From Lyophyllum atratum (taxonomy: Eukaryota > Basidiomycota > Agaricomycetes > Agaricales > Lyophyllaceae): 64,000 bases of DNA. Positions 8,891 to 17,926 of the stretch are shown in pieces. Under the pieces are notes generated by a model, which was not told the DNA's origin, made no database searches, and saw nothing but the letters and a program-made list of their open reading frames with translations. How positions within the stretch are numbered: position 1 is the first letter of the stretch; every line of letters begins with the position of its first letter. A program made the position numbers and the translations under genes. The DNA lies in NCBI GenBank assembly GCA_014905825.1, contig JACGCN010000062.1:146205-210204 (forward strand), in the 5' to 3' direction.

Positions 8891-11800
8891 ATGGCTGGTA
8901 AAGGGAAGACTCGTAAAACTAATAATTCGAAGAACTCTCAACTGGATGCCGCCTTAGTCGTTGCCAATCAACCCATTGTCGGTAACCAACCCATTTTCGG
9001 TAACGAACACGTCGAATCTATCAAACCTGGGCCAAGTAATCACGGAAGAATTGCAATCGAAGAAGACATGCTTGAAGGATTCGCACCGGAACAATTCTCG
9101 CCTAACCGGACGACACGATCCCCGCTGCCTCCCTCGACATCTTCGGTTTCCTCAGCGCGACCGTATCGGGAAATGCCACCGCACCTCGAAGAACCAGGGG
9201 GGAACGCGACAGATCAGAAGGGATCTACTTCTAAACTTAAAGGAATTAATTTTAACGAACCTTTGACCACCATTGGTAACCCAGTTCCATACCAGGACAT
9301 TGATCCAAAATTGATCGTCGATTTCACCGTCGAATTCCTAGCATGTTTGCATGTTTCATCTTTTTTTGCGAAGCGCAGCGATCAGGCTATAAGGATAAAG
9401 GAAAGGTGGGAATCAGCTTTAATGTTTGGAGATGCTGTATTAAGAAAGGACTTACATGTTGAGAAACCACGACCGCTCGGACGGAAGGAGATGCGGGAGT
9501 TTTTCGTTGAAGAATTATCTTTACTAAGAACCTTATTAACATCAGTACGAAGGTATGATGATGAATATGGAATACTAGTATCAGTAAAGAGAGAGATCTT
9601 AACGGAATTAAGTAGTCATCTTGACCTATTAAGAAACAAGGCTAGGGACTCACTCATAATATCAGGAGAAGGTATCCCTCCTATTCCAAAATGGGGACCG
9701 AGTGGAAAGGCGAACGAGTTTTGGTCGACCAATGACTTCGAAATCCTTGGCGCGTGCTATCGACGAGACGTCGAGAACTTTCTAGCATTTTTATCGGATC
9801 ATCATGATTTCTCTCCTCCAAAGAAAGAAAATACGGGAAGTGCAAGGAACTTACCAGATGATAATAACGAGGTCACGAAGGAGATAAGACCGGATCGCCA
9901 AGCCGAATATCAAAACGAGGCTCGTGATGATCAAGATCCCGGGAGTATTTCGAGAATTGATCAAGATCGACGGTCCACGCATCCGACCACGAGGTTATTT
10001 CGGAACCAAAACGCGTCTATTTTTGTACGACCTACACAGAATACAACGTCAAGAAGGATGCAGGAAATGTTCCCGTCTAAAGAAGAACGAAGAGAGGAGA
10101 AACCTAATCGAGACTCACCTGACAGAGACAGAAACCATGAACCGAGAAAAAATCGAGATGAAAAGGACTCGCGTGATGAGAAGTACATGAGGCGAACTCG
10201 AGGCGATGGTGACCCAGACCCGAGCTCATCTGACAGCGACGAAAGTGATGCAGATGGACCTAGACGAGGGCATCCTAGAAAACCGCATGGTCATAAAAAT
10301 CCCAAGAAATCCGGAAGGAATGATGAAGACGCTCAAAGATCGAAGGATTCCGCAGGACGCGAACCGCAGTTTGATAATAAACTGAAAATCGATGTAATCC
10401 CGGAATGGGATGGTAACGCGGATACACTGAGTCGATGGATTCTAAGAGTTAACAGTATCTCCGAAAGGTCGGATACGATTTTCAAGCAGTTGGGATCTCT
10501 CGCACCTCAAAGATTGAAGGGAGCGGCTGAGATATGGTACTATAGTCAGAGTAAAGCGACACGGTTTAGGATGGAGGTAGATTGGAGTACTTTACGAGAT
10601 GGCATTGCTGGATACTATATGAATCGCGCATACATGGATAAGCAGAAGATCAAGGCGAATAAAGCGCATTATCACGAACCGGGATGCACTCGAGAAACAC
10701 CTAGCGAATATGTTATTCGTAAAAAGGAGTTGATTGAGCTAGTATATAACTACACGGATAGAGAAATTATAAACGAGGTAATTGCATCCGCACCTGCTCA
10801 CTGGACAACGGTGTTGAGTCCCCATCTCTACGAAGACGTCGATGAATTCCAGATAGCCGTAAAGTACTACGAGGAGACCTTGATAAAACTGGATCCGCCG
10901 GTCCGTTATCAAAGAAATGATTTTAACTACCAATCGAACGTTCGTGAGGGAGCCAATAACTCTAATAATAGAGCTCCTTACCAGAATTTCAGGACGGCAC
11001 GTACGAATCTCGTTGGATGGAGTAAGGCTACTTCAAAGCCTGAATTTCCTAAGGATGATTCTAACGTTTCGCCACGTACCACTCCCGAGGATAAAGGTGC
11101 TCGACCTTGTCGTCATTGTGGAAGCGGTAAACATTGGGACTATGAATGTAAATACGCTCGGAGGGGAAACAAGAATGCACGCGCTAACCTAGTTCAGTCG
11201 AACAATGAGGAATTGACCGCGCAAGAAACCTACGATGAGTTGTATTACGGATTATCATCAGACGACGAAGAAGACTTGGATTTTGACGAACCCCTTCAGA
11301 GTAATTCCTTAGATGCTAAAGAAGATCGCGTTGAGGAACTGGGGGGGGAAAATATAGATCATACTTCGACTTCTCTTCGTGCCTTGACTACCAATAAGGA
11401 GAGTGTCGTAACAAAGCCTGCACTTAATCGGAAGTCACGACGAAGATTCGTCAAAGAGCTTGAAAGATCAACTTACCAGACTGAGGCTGTGAATGACGAA
11501 GACAGGATGATCTCCTTGAAAAAACTGATGGCGCGACCACCCGGATGTTCATTTTTAGGAGCTAAAGCTATAGAAGCCTCAGCGACAATTAATGACCGAA
11601 GGACGGATTCCATACCAGTTATTATAGACTCCGGATCCGATATAACCTTAATTTCACAGAGAACACTCGAGAATATGTCGAAACCCCCTAAGATACGAAC
11701 AGGTCAAAGAATTAAACTCATACAGGTGACAGGGAATACCACGATATCCGGATATGTCGTTTTAGATTTAATTTTCGAAACTGAAGAAGGGCCTGTAAAA

Positions 11801-14800
11801 TTGAACGTAGAAGCATACGTGGTAAAGGGAATGACGACACCACTTATCTTAGGGAACGACTTCGCTGATCAATATTCACTCTCTATTATAAGAGATAATG
11901 GTGAAACCAGAGTATCATTCGGATCGTCGAAACGTACTATGGAGGTACAGAATATCACTAGCCCTGGGTATAAAGACGAAAATGGCCATGCCTTCAAGAT
12001 TAGAGCTTTACCTGACTTCCCAACCAAAATCTCGCGGGCGAAAGCTCATCGACGAGCGCAGCTTAAAAAGAAGCGAGATCTGATAAAATCTAGAGATCGG
12101 AAGGTTAGATCGACTCACCAAGTGACCATTTTACCAGGGGTATCAAAGGAAGTCTCGGTATACGTTAGTTATCCCTTCAAAAGTGATACAATATTCGTCG
12201 AACGGTCCATGGCTACGAATAAGAACATTGACGATACTTACGGATCGCCTGATACGTTAACATCACGTGATAAACCTTCATTACACATCTCAAATTTCTC
12301 TACATTTCCGATCACTATCGCCGCTGGACAAACTCTTGGAGTCGCGCAGGATCCGACTACTTGGCTAGAACGGTCAGAACATACGAGCGAAGAGGACAGG
12401 GAAAAAATGATTAGTCACGCAAATCTAATTAGGAACCTTATAGGACAGGACCCGAAATTAGGGTTAGGAGTTACACAAACGGCAAGGAGCGAGGTCGACA
12501 CTTCGATCAACCCGTCTTTAGGAATCGGAATCAAGGATGATCCATTAGCGGAACCACCTGTACAAGGAGGACCTAAGACAGCAGAAACCCCTGAAGATTC
12601 GATTGATACTGAGCAACTACTTAGAGAAGTTGACCTTTCTAAGGAACTCACGATTGAACAGAAAGCATCTCTAACGAAGATTTTACTTCGCAATAAAGAG
12701 GTATTCGGGTTGAATGGTAAACTAGGGAATTTCGATACACTAGTTAGGGTACCACTGATACCAGGAACAAAACCTATCTCAATACCGCCATTCGCTACAT
12801 CTCCTGCCAATCGAGAAATCATCGACAAACAAATGGATGCTTGGATTAGTCTCGGAGTTATCGAACCATCAAAGAGTCCATGGGCAGCTCCGGTATTCAT
12901 AGTATACAGGAATACAAAACCTCGAATGGTAATCGATCTGCGACGGTTGAACGAAGCAGTAATCCCCGATGAATTTCCGTTACCGAGACAGGAAGACATT
13001 CTGCAGACATTAGCGGGAAGCCAATATTTATCAACATTGGATGCCTTGGCAGGATTCACACAACTCACCATAGATCCCCAAGACAAGGAGAAATTAGCAT
13101 TCAGAACTCATCGAGGGTTATTTCACTTCAACCGGATGCCATTCGGATTCCGGAACGGACCTGCCGTATTCCAACGAGTAATGCAGGGAGTACTCGCTCC
13201 ATTTCTGTGGATTTTTGCATTAGTCTACATCGATGACATTGTAATCTTCTCACGCACCTTCGAGGAGCACCTAAAACACATCGACCAAGTCTTGGAGGCT
13301 ATTACAGCATCCAAAATTACGCTATCCCCTGTAAAATGTCATTTTGGCTATCAATCCTTACTACTTCTTGGGCAAAAGGTATCGCGACTAGGATTATCAA
13401 CCCACAAAGAAAAGGTTAAAGCAATAGTAGATCTAGAAGAACCAAAAGATGTTCGCACCTTGCAGATGTTTTTAGGGATGATGGTGTATTTTTCAGGTTA
13501 CGTACCGTTTTATGCTTGGATCGCGCACCCGCTATTCCAACTTCTAAAGAAAGGGAGTAAGTGGAAATGGGGTGAGGAGGAGCGCGAGGCTTACGAGTTA
13601 TGTAAACAAGTTCTAACACAAGCGCCAGTTCGAGCACATGCCATGCCCGGATTACCGTATCGCGTTTATTCGGATGCATGCGACTTCGGCCTAGCCGCGA
13701 TTCTGCAACAGGTACAGCTGATCAAAATCAGAGATTTAAGGGGAACGAAAATATATGAACGCCTAGAAAAGGCTTACCGGAATAATGAAGCAGTCCCTGA
13801 CCTAGTAGTATCGTTAGCAAAGGAGAATAGCGACGTGCCCACAAATATTCGCTGGGGGGAGAGCTTCGAGGATACGACGGTCTACACGGAACGCGTGATT
13901 GCATATTGGTCAAGAGTTTTGCAATCAGCCGAGCGTAATTACTCACCTACAGAACGCGAAGCTTTAGCACTGAAGGAAGGATTAATTAAGTTTCAACCTT
14001 ACCTTGAGGGAGAGCGAATATTCGCGATCACGGACCATGCCGCTTTAACTTGGAGCAAAACGTTTCAAAACGTGAACAGACGGCTGTTAACTTGGGGATT
14101 AGTATTCTCAGCATTCCCAAACATGAAAATAGTGCACCGTGCCGGACGAGTCCACTCGAACGTCGATCCGATATCAAGACTCCGACGACGAATTCCTATT
14201 CAGGAGGGACCGAAGGTTGACGCTACAGAAAGCCTAAACCTTAAAGACATAGAAGACCCTTTAAAGGATATGTATGAAGAACTAGGACCGAAATTCGAAC
14301 AGAAGCTACTTACCGTGGCAACAAATTACGTGAACTCAGAGGAAGAAACTACTCACGAAGAATCGCACCTGACTACAAATATCTTGATCACTGGAGAAGA
14401 GAGCTTAGACATCGAGATTCCATACGATACTTGTAAGACCTACAGTGTAATGATCAGTTTGGAACAAACCGAGATCGATAAGTGGAGAACCGCGTACCAG
14501 AAGGATGTACACTTCTCCAAAGTACTCAAAGCCATGCGGACACAGAAAGATCGAAGATCTGAACATCCACAGTACTTCTACAGCGACGAAGGATTAGTAT
14601 ACTTCGAAGATGGATGGGGTAACACTAGACTTTGCGTACCCACAGAACTAAAGAAGGAAGTCATGGCGGATGTTCACGACCAGATGGGAGAAGCGGCGCA
14701 CGGAGGATATTTTAAAACCTATAACAGAATAAGCGCCACCTACTACTGGCCAAGGATGTCTAGAGATATAAAGATATTCGTTAAAACCTGTGACATCTGT

Positions 14801-16021
14801 CAGAAATCCAAACCGAAGAGACACGCACCGCTGGGATTACTACAACCGATCCCTATCCCGAGCCAGCCGTTTGAGGTCGTGTCGATGGATTTCATTACTG
14901 AACTGCCGGAATCTAATGGCTTTGATAGCATCCTTGTGATCGTTGATAAGATGACTAAATACGCAATCTTCATCCCGACAACGACAAAGATAACCGAGGA
15001 CGCGACCGCTCGGCTATTTTTCCATCACATCGTGTCCAAATTTGGTATTCCGCGACAAGTAATAACAGATCGGGACACGCGGTGGCGGAACGACTTTTGG
15101 AAAGAACTTTGTCGTTTAATGGGGATGAGGCGCGCGTTGACAACTTCATATCACCCGCAAGCGGATGGACAAACCGAGATCATGAACCAGTACCTAGAAA
15201 TTACTTTGCGAGCGTATATAGGACCAGAACGCAACAATTGGGAAGAGTTATTGGATGTACTCGCCTTATCTTACAATACGGCACCACATACAGGAACAGG
15301 TTTCCCTCCAGCTTACTTACTACATGGATTCCACCCCAACACCGACTCCACAATGATGCACGCGCCCGCTGGAATCACACGACCGCTAAATGCACAAGAT
15401 AATGAGATCGGAAGTCTGCATGAGAAGGCATTCAATATGGCTGAAGAGTTTAAGGCGGAGAGACAACGTGCGGCGGATGCTATGACCCTGAGTCAAGCAC
15501 ATCAGAAGAAAACATATGATCAGAGTCATCTGGACATCGAGTTCGAAGAAGGCGATCAAGTAATGTTAAATCCACACTCTTTAAAGTTACTAAAGAAGGA
15601 GAAAGGAAGGGGTAAGAAGTTATTAATGAAATATGACGGACCTTTCGAAATCTTGCAGAAAATCAGTTCCGTAGCCTACCGACTTCGACTACCTCCAGCA
15701 TATAAGATTCATCCGGTCATTAATATTGCGCATCTGGAGAGATATAACATGTCACCTAAAGAGTTGGGAGAACGGCAAGTGAAGGAATTAAATCGAGGGG
15801 ACTTCAAGGAGGAGGAATGGTTCGATGTAGAAAAAATCGTAGCGGAATCCTGGAAGAAGGGCCGAAACGGGCGAAGAATCCCGATTTATCGAACACGATA
15901 CCTGGGATACGGACCGGAATCAGACTTATGGCTAACGAAAGAAGAACTCGGCAATGCACCTTCGATATTGCAAGACTGGTATGAAGAAAAGGGGAAGAAA
16001 TCTATAACTAAATCACAATAA
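8891..16021 (+). CDS. Gag-Pol polyprotein of Ty3/gypsy chromovirus, 2376 aa
   Basis: One uninterrupted frame from ATG 8891 to TAA 16019-16021. Residues 1-490 are polar, low-complexity Gag N-terminus with an Arg/Asp/Glu-rich stretch. A capsid-like Gag region follows at about 495-690, then a CCHC zinc knuckle (CRHCGSGKHWDYEC) near 740, and an aspartic protease with DSG near 913. RT has MPFGFRNGPAVFQ and the YIDD catalytic box at about 1446. RNase H has YSDAC and TDHAALTW. The integrase has an HHCC zinc finger near 1930 and a D-D-E core (MDFITE near 2000, TDRDTRW near 2060, Glu in GQTEIMNQ near 2096). A C-terminal chromodomain lies at about 2308-2370 (EEEWFDVEKIV...LKNAP-like end). Gag and Pol share one frame with no visible frameshift site, so Gag excess would need another mechanism such as proteolysis. 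All catalytic motifs are intact. Confidence 0.97.
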   Translation: MAGKGKTRKTNNSKNSQLDAALVVANQPIVGNQPIFGNEHVESIKPGPSNHGRIAIEEDMLEGFAPEQFSPNRTTRSPLPPSTSSVSSARPYREMPPHLEEPGGNATDQKGSTSKLKGINFNEPLTTIGNPVPYQDIDPKLIVDFTVEFLACLHVSSFFAKRSDQAIRIKERWESALMFGDAVLRKDLHVEKPRPLGRKEMREFFVEELSLLRTLLTSVRRYDDEYGILVSVKREILTELSSHLDLLRNKARDSLIISGEGIPPIPKWGPSGKANEFWSTNDFEILGACYRRDVENFLAFLSDHHDFSPPKKENTGSARNLPDDNNEVTKEIRPDRQAEYQNEARDDQDPGSISRIDQDRRSTHPTTRLFRNQNASIFVRPTQNTTSRRMQEMFPSKEERREEKPNRDSPDRDRNHEPRKNRDEKDSRDEKYMRRTRGDGDPDPSSSDSDESDADGPRRGHPRKPHGHKNPKKSGRNDEDAQRSKDSAGREPQFDNKLKIDVIPEWDGNADTLSRWILRVNSISERSDTIFKQLGSLAPQRLKGAAEIWYYSQSKATRFRMEVDWSTLRDGIAGYYMNRAYMDKQKIKANKAHYHEPGCTRETPSEYVIRKKELIELVYNYTDREIINEVIASAPAHWTTVLSPHLYEDVDEFQIAVKYYEETLIKLDPPVRYQRNDFNYQSNVREGANNSNNRAPYQNFRTARTNLVGWSKATSKPEFPKDDSNVSPRTTPEDKGARPCRHCGSGKHWDYECKYARRGNKNARANLVQSNNEELTAQETYDELYYGLSSDDEEDLDFDEPLQSNSLDAKEDRVEELGGENIDHTSTSLRALTTNKESVVTKPALNRKSRRRFVKELERSTYQTEAVNDEDRMISLKKLMARPPGCSFLGAKAIEASATINDRRTDSIPVIIDSGSDITLISQRTLENMSKPPKIRTGQRIKLIQVTGNTTISGYVVLDLIFETEEGPVKLNVEAYVVKGMTTPLILGNDFADQYSLSIIRDNGETRVSFGSSKRTMEVQNITSPGYKDENGHAFKIRALPDFPTKISRAKAHRRAQLKKKRDLIKSRDRKVRSTHQVTILPGVSKEVSVYVSYPFKSDTIFVERSMATNKNIDDTYGSPDTLTSRDKPSLHISNFSTFPITIAAGQTLGVAQDPTTWLERSEHTSEEDREKMISHANLIRNLIGQDPKLGLGVTQTARSEVDTSINPSLGIGIKDDPLAEPPVQGGPKTAETPEDSIDTEQLLREVDLSKELTIEQKASLTKILLRNKEVFGLNGKLGNFDTLVRVPLIPGTKPISIPPFATSPANREIIDKQMDAWISLGVIEPSKSPWAAPVFIVYRNTKPRMVIDLRRLNEAVIPDEFPLPRQEDILQTLAGSQYLSTLDALAGFTQLTIDPQDKEKLAFRTHRGLFHFNRMPFGFRNGPAVFQRVMQGVLAPFLWIFALVYIDDIVIFSRTFEEHLKHIDQVLEAITASKITLSPVKCHFGYQSLLLLGQKVSRLGLSTHKEKVKAIVDLEEPKDVRTLQMFLGMMVYFSGYVPFYAWIAHPLFQLLKKGSKWKWGEEEREAYELCKQVLTQAPVRAHAMPGLPYRVYSDACDFGLAAILQQVQLIKIRDLRGTKIYERLEKAYRNNEAVPDLVVSLAKENSDVPTNIRWGESFEDTTVYTERVIAYWSRVLQSAERNYSPTEREALALKEGLIKFQPYLEGERIFAITDHAALTWSKTFQNVNRRLLTWGLVFSAFPNMKIVHRAGRVHSNVDPISRLRRRIPIQEGPKVDATESLNLKDIEDPLKDMYEELGPKFEQKLLTVATNYVNSEEETTHEESHLTTNILITGEESLDIEIPYDTCKTYSVMISLEQTEIDKWRTAYQKDVHFSKVLKAMRTQKDRRSEHPQYFYSDEGLVYFEDGWGNTRLCVPTELKKEVMADVHDQMGEAAHGGYFKTYNRISATYYWPRMSRDIKIFVKTCDICQKSKPKRHAPLGLLQPIPIPSQPFEVVSMDFITELPESNGFDSILVIVDKMTKYAIFIPTTTKITEDATARLFFHHIVSKFGIPRQVITDRDTRWRNDFWKELCRLMGMRRALTTSYHPQADGQTEIMNQYLEITLRAYIGPERNNWEELLDVLALSYNTAPHTGTGFPPAYLLHGFHPNTDSTMMHAPAGITRPLNAQDNEIGSLHEKAFNMAEEFKAERQRAADAMTLSQAHQKKTYDQSHLDIEFEEGDQVMLNPHSLKLLKKEKGRGKKLLMKYDGPFEILQKISSVAYRLRLPPAYKIHPVINIAHLERYNMSPKELGERQVKELNRGDFKEEEWFDVEKIVAESWKKGRNGRRIPIYRTRYLGYGPESDLWLTKEELGNAPSILQDWYEEKGKKSITKSQ

Positions 16022-16024
16022 ATT

Positions 16025-16792
16025 ATGCGAGCGAGTATATATATCGCATCTAAGAGAACGACAAAAACCTCAAACCCCCCAGAAATCCACTTAACCTTCG
16101 AACAACTCACTTACCAGTCTTCAACAATGTCTCTAACTACCCAAAACCCTGCTGCCGCTCTCGATCGTCTCGCTATCCACCTAGCACAGCTTATCACTCA
16201 TTCTGTCTCCCCGCTCCATCGTGAACTCTCGATGGATGAACTCGTATCTGTCGATTCCATCGACGAGACCGCGTATTTCGGAATCCAAACCGAAGTTGGC
16301 ACAGCTGTATGGCAAGTCCTATTAAACCTCGTCAAGGACATCGCCACTGCGGCCAACTACTTACTCCCAATCGACGCCGATCATCTATCCCTAAACATCC
16401 ATCCCGCTCTTTTTCGAGAACTTAACCTCGAACCTCCTCGCATCCTTTCTATCCCGAGCATCCGTTCCGGCATCAATCCACTTCATTTCTTCATGCCATA
16501 CGATCAACTCCTCGCCGCTTATCAGGATCTCCAACTCGTGGGAAGGGAGACCGTTGATTGGATTGCTAGGGCTCGTATTAGTAGTGGGCGGATAGGAAGC
16601 GAATGTAGCTGGGTATGGGGACCGGTGCATCACCACGGACCGGCTTTGACCTTTGACGGGCTTGCGATCGAAAATGGTGCATATTCACACGCGGAATCCC
16701 AGGAACTCGTCGTCCATCCTATCCACTCTAACTACGCCCACTTCCATCCTGATGTTGACATGTTCAGTCGTACTCCCTTACCTTACCTGTAA
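16025..16792 (+). CDS. Additional frame downstream of pol, first part (up to 255 aa)
   Basis: This frame opens three bases after the pol stop. An ATG at 16127 (context AACAATGTC) may be the better start, giving 221 codons. The product has a helical, Leu-rich N-terminal half (AALDRLAIHLAQLITH; AVWQVLLNLVKDIATAANYLL) and a His/Trp-rich C-terminal part. There is no signal peptide or transmembrane segment, so it does not look like an envelope protein. No family is recognised. It overlaps a +1 frame (16653-17135) that may be its continuation by an intron or frameshift. It lies inside the retroelement and is probably translated from a spliced or internal transcript. Confidence 0.55.
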   Translation: MRASIYIASKRTTKTSNPPEIHLTFEQLTYQSSTMSLTTQNPAAALDRLAIHLAQLITHSVSPLHRELSMDELVSVDSIDETAYFGIQTEVGTAVWQVLLNLVKDIATAANYLLPIDADHLSLNIHPALFRELNLEPPRILSIPSIRSGINPLHFFMPYDQLLAAYQDLQLVGRETVDWIARARISSGRIGSECSWVWGPVHHHGPALTFDGLAIENGAYSHAESQELVVHPIHSNYAHFHPDVDMFSRTPLPYL

Positions 16793-17135
16793 CCACGACA
16801 ACCACTACATCGCGCCCAACAACGACCGACGTATTATCCTTCACCCAACTCTATCAAGCGTCGCTCGCACTGATCGTCGCGCCCGGCGCCCGACTCCATA
16901 CCCTTCGCGTTATCCCTCTCCTTCTACTCTCTATGCAGTAAATCGCCACCGCTCGCCGAGTTCTATCGCGAGTTCGTCTTCGAGCAATCGATGCGCTTCA
17001 CCCCCTTCCATCAACAACTCCTTCGATACTCTCATCACCGACGACGACGATATCGACATCAAAATCGAACCTGCCGACGACGAATTTTTATTCAACGACA
17101 TTTACATGGAAGAAGAGGTTAGGGAAGGTAAATAG
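16653..17135 (+). CDS. Additional frame downstream of pol, second part (C-terminal acidic segment)
   Basis: This +1 frame overlaps the previous one by 140 bp and continues to TAG 17133-17135, shortly before the polypurine tract. Its 3' half encodes an Arg/Ser/Pro-rich region then a compact acidic tail (DTLITDDDDIDIKIEP...MEEEVREGK). This looks like designed protein sequence rather than chance. The ATG at 16653 is a poor candidate start. More likely it is the second exon or shifted part of the 16025 frame, giving one protein of roughly 330-370 aa. Function unknown. Confidence 0.45.
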   Translation: MTGLRSKMVHIHTRNPRNSSSILSTLTTPTSILMLTCSVVLPYLTCNHDNHYIAPNNDRRIILHPTLSSVARTDRRARRPTPYPSRYPSPSTLYAVNRHRSPSSIASSSSSNRCASPPSINNSFDTLITDDDDIDIKIEPADDEFLFNDIYMEEEVREGK

Positions 17136-17143
17136 AAACACAA

Positions 17144-17157
17144 AGGCAGGGGGGGGG
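17144..17157 (+). other. Polypurine tract
   Basis: AGGCAGGGGGGGG lies immediately before the right LTR. This is the expected position and composition for the plus-strand primer of reverse transcription. Confidence 0.8.
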
Positions 17158-17159
17158 TA

Positions 17160-17921
17160 TGTTGTAGTACATCGCTATATTTACTCGGTCTCTCTTAACT
17201 AACATCGATTATCTTTTTTCTTTTACCTTTGATTACCATTTACCTGTAGTAAAGTCTCACTCACGCTACATACATATCATTCAACTGATATGATTCTATT
17301 TTAATAAAGTTCAACGGATCTACGAACGAGATTCTCGGAACGCTGCGTCGGATGCCTAAACCGTTGATGGCAAACAGGTCGTTGCCAAACAAACAACGGC
17401 ATCGGCATTCGAACATCCGAAGCAGCGGTAAGTACCGAGAATCATCGTGAAGTCAACTACAAGGCCCTCAACCGTTTGAGAACCTTGAAGAATGTTCTAG
17501 AAGTAGATTAGATACTTGTATATATAGCATATAGCATCAAGGGAACGAATATAACTTCTTTAACCCGTACTATCACTGTGTGAATAAGATTCTAAGTTAG
17601 AAACTTGAAATCAACCTCAGAAAGATCCTAACAATAAGGCTTCGCGCTATTGATAGATCTTAAGACTACGAATATCAAAGCTCCGCGCTGATATTCATAG
17701 CCAAATCCCGAAGACCAAAGCCCCGCGCTGGCCTTCGAGATCTCTGACGCGTGATTTCGATCTTTTAAACTTTAAGACTCATTTGCACTCAAATCTCATC
17801 TTCTAAGTCGTAAACTCTCACGTTAACGACCATTCTAAGTAAAACATTCGAATTTACTTCTTAAAAGAACTACTTACGCGTGTATTCAAGGAATACACCA
17901 AAATTACGCCGAACCGTAACA
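17160..17921 (+). repeat. 3' LTR (762 bp)
   Basis: Same length and, by eye, same sequence as the left LTR, shifted by 9108 bp. Its end abuts host coding sequence of the CHAT exon after the duplicated TCAGG. Confidence 0.95.
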
Positions 17922-17926
17922 TCAGG
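17922..17926. repeat. Target-site duplication, right copy
   Basis: TCAGG, identical to 8047-8051. Confidence 0.95.

Larger units (their letters stand above)
8052..17921 (+). mobile_element. Full-length Ty3/gypsy chromovirus LTR retrotransposon, 9,870 bp
   Basis: The element has two 762-bp LTRs (TG...CA ends) and a TCAGG target duplication. A candidate primer-binding site follows the left LTR and a G-rich polypurine tract precedes the right LTR. It carries an open gag-pol frame of 2376 codons and an additional frame after pol. Domain order is Gag, CCHC knuckle, protease, RT, RNase H, integrase, chromodomain, which places it in the chromovirus branch of Ty3/gypsy. It is inserted antisense to the host CHAT gene, inside its final exon. 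The LTRs show no difference when read side by side, so insertion is recent and the copy may be active. Confidence 0.97.

Noticed and set aside
8772..8957. Short frame across the LTR end and its repeat at 17880-18104 as genes
   Set aside because: They start inside the LTR and end in unrelated sequence; they are by-products of the repeated LTR.
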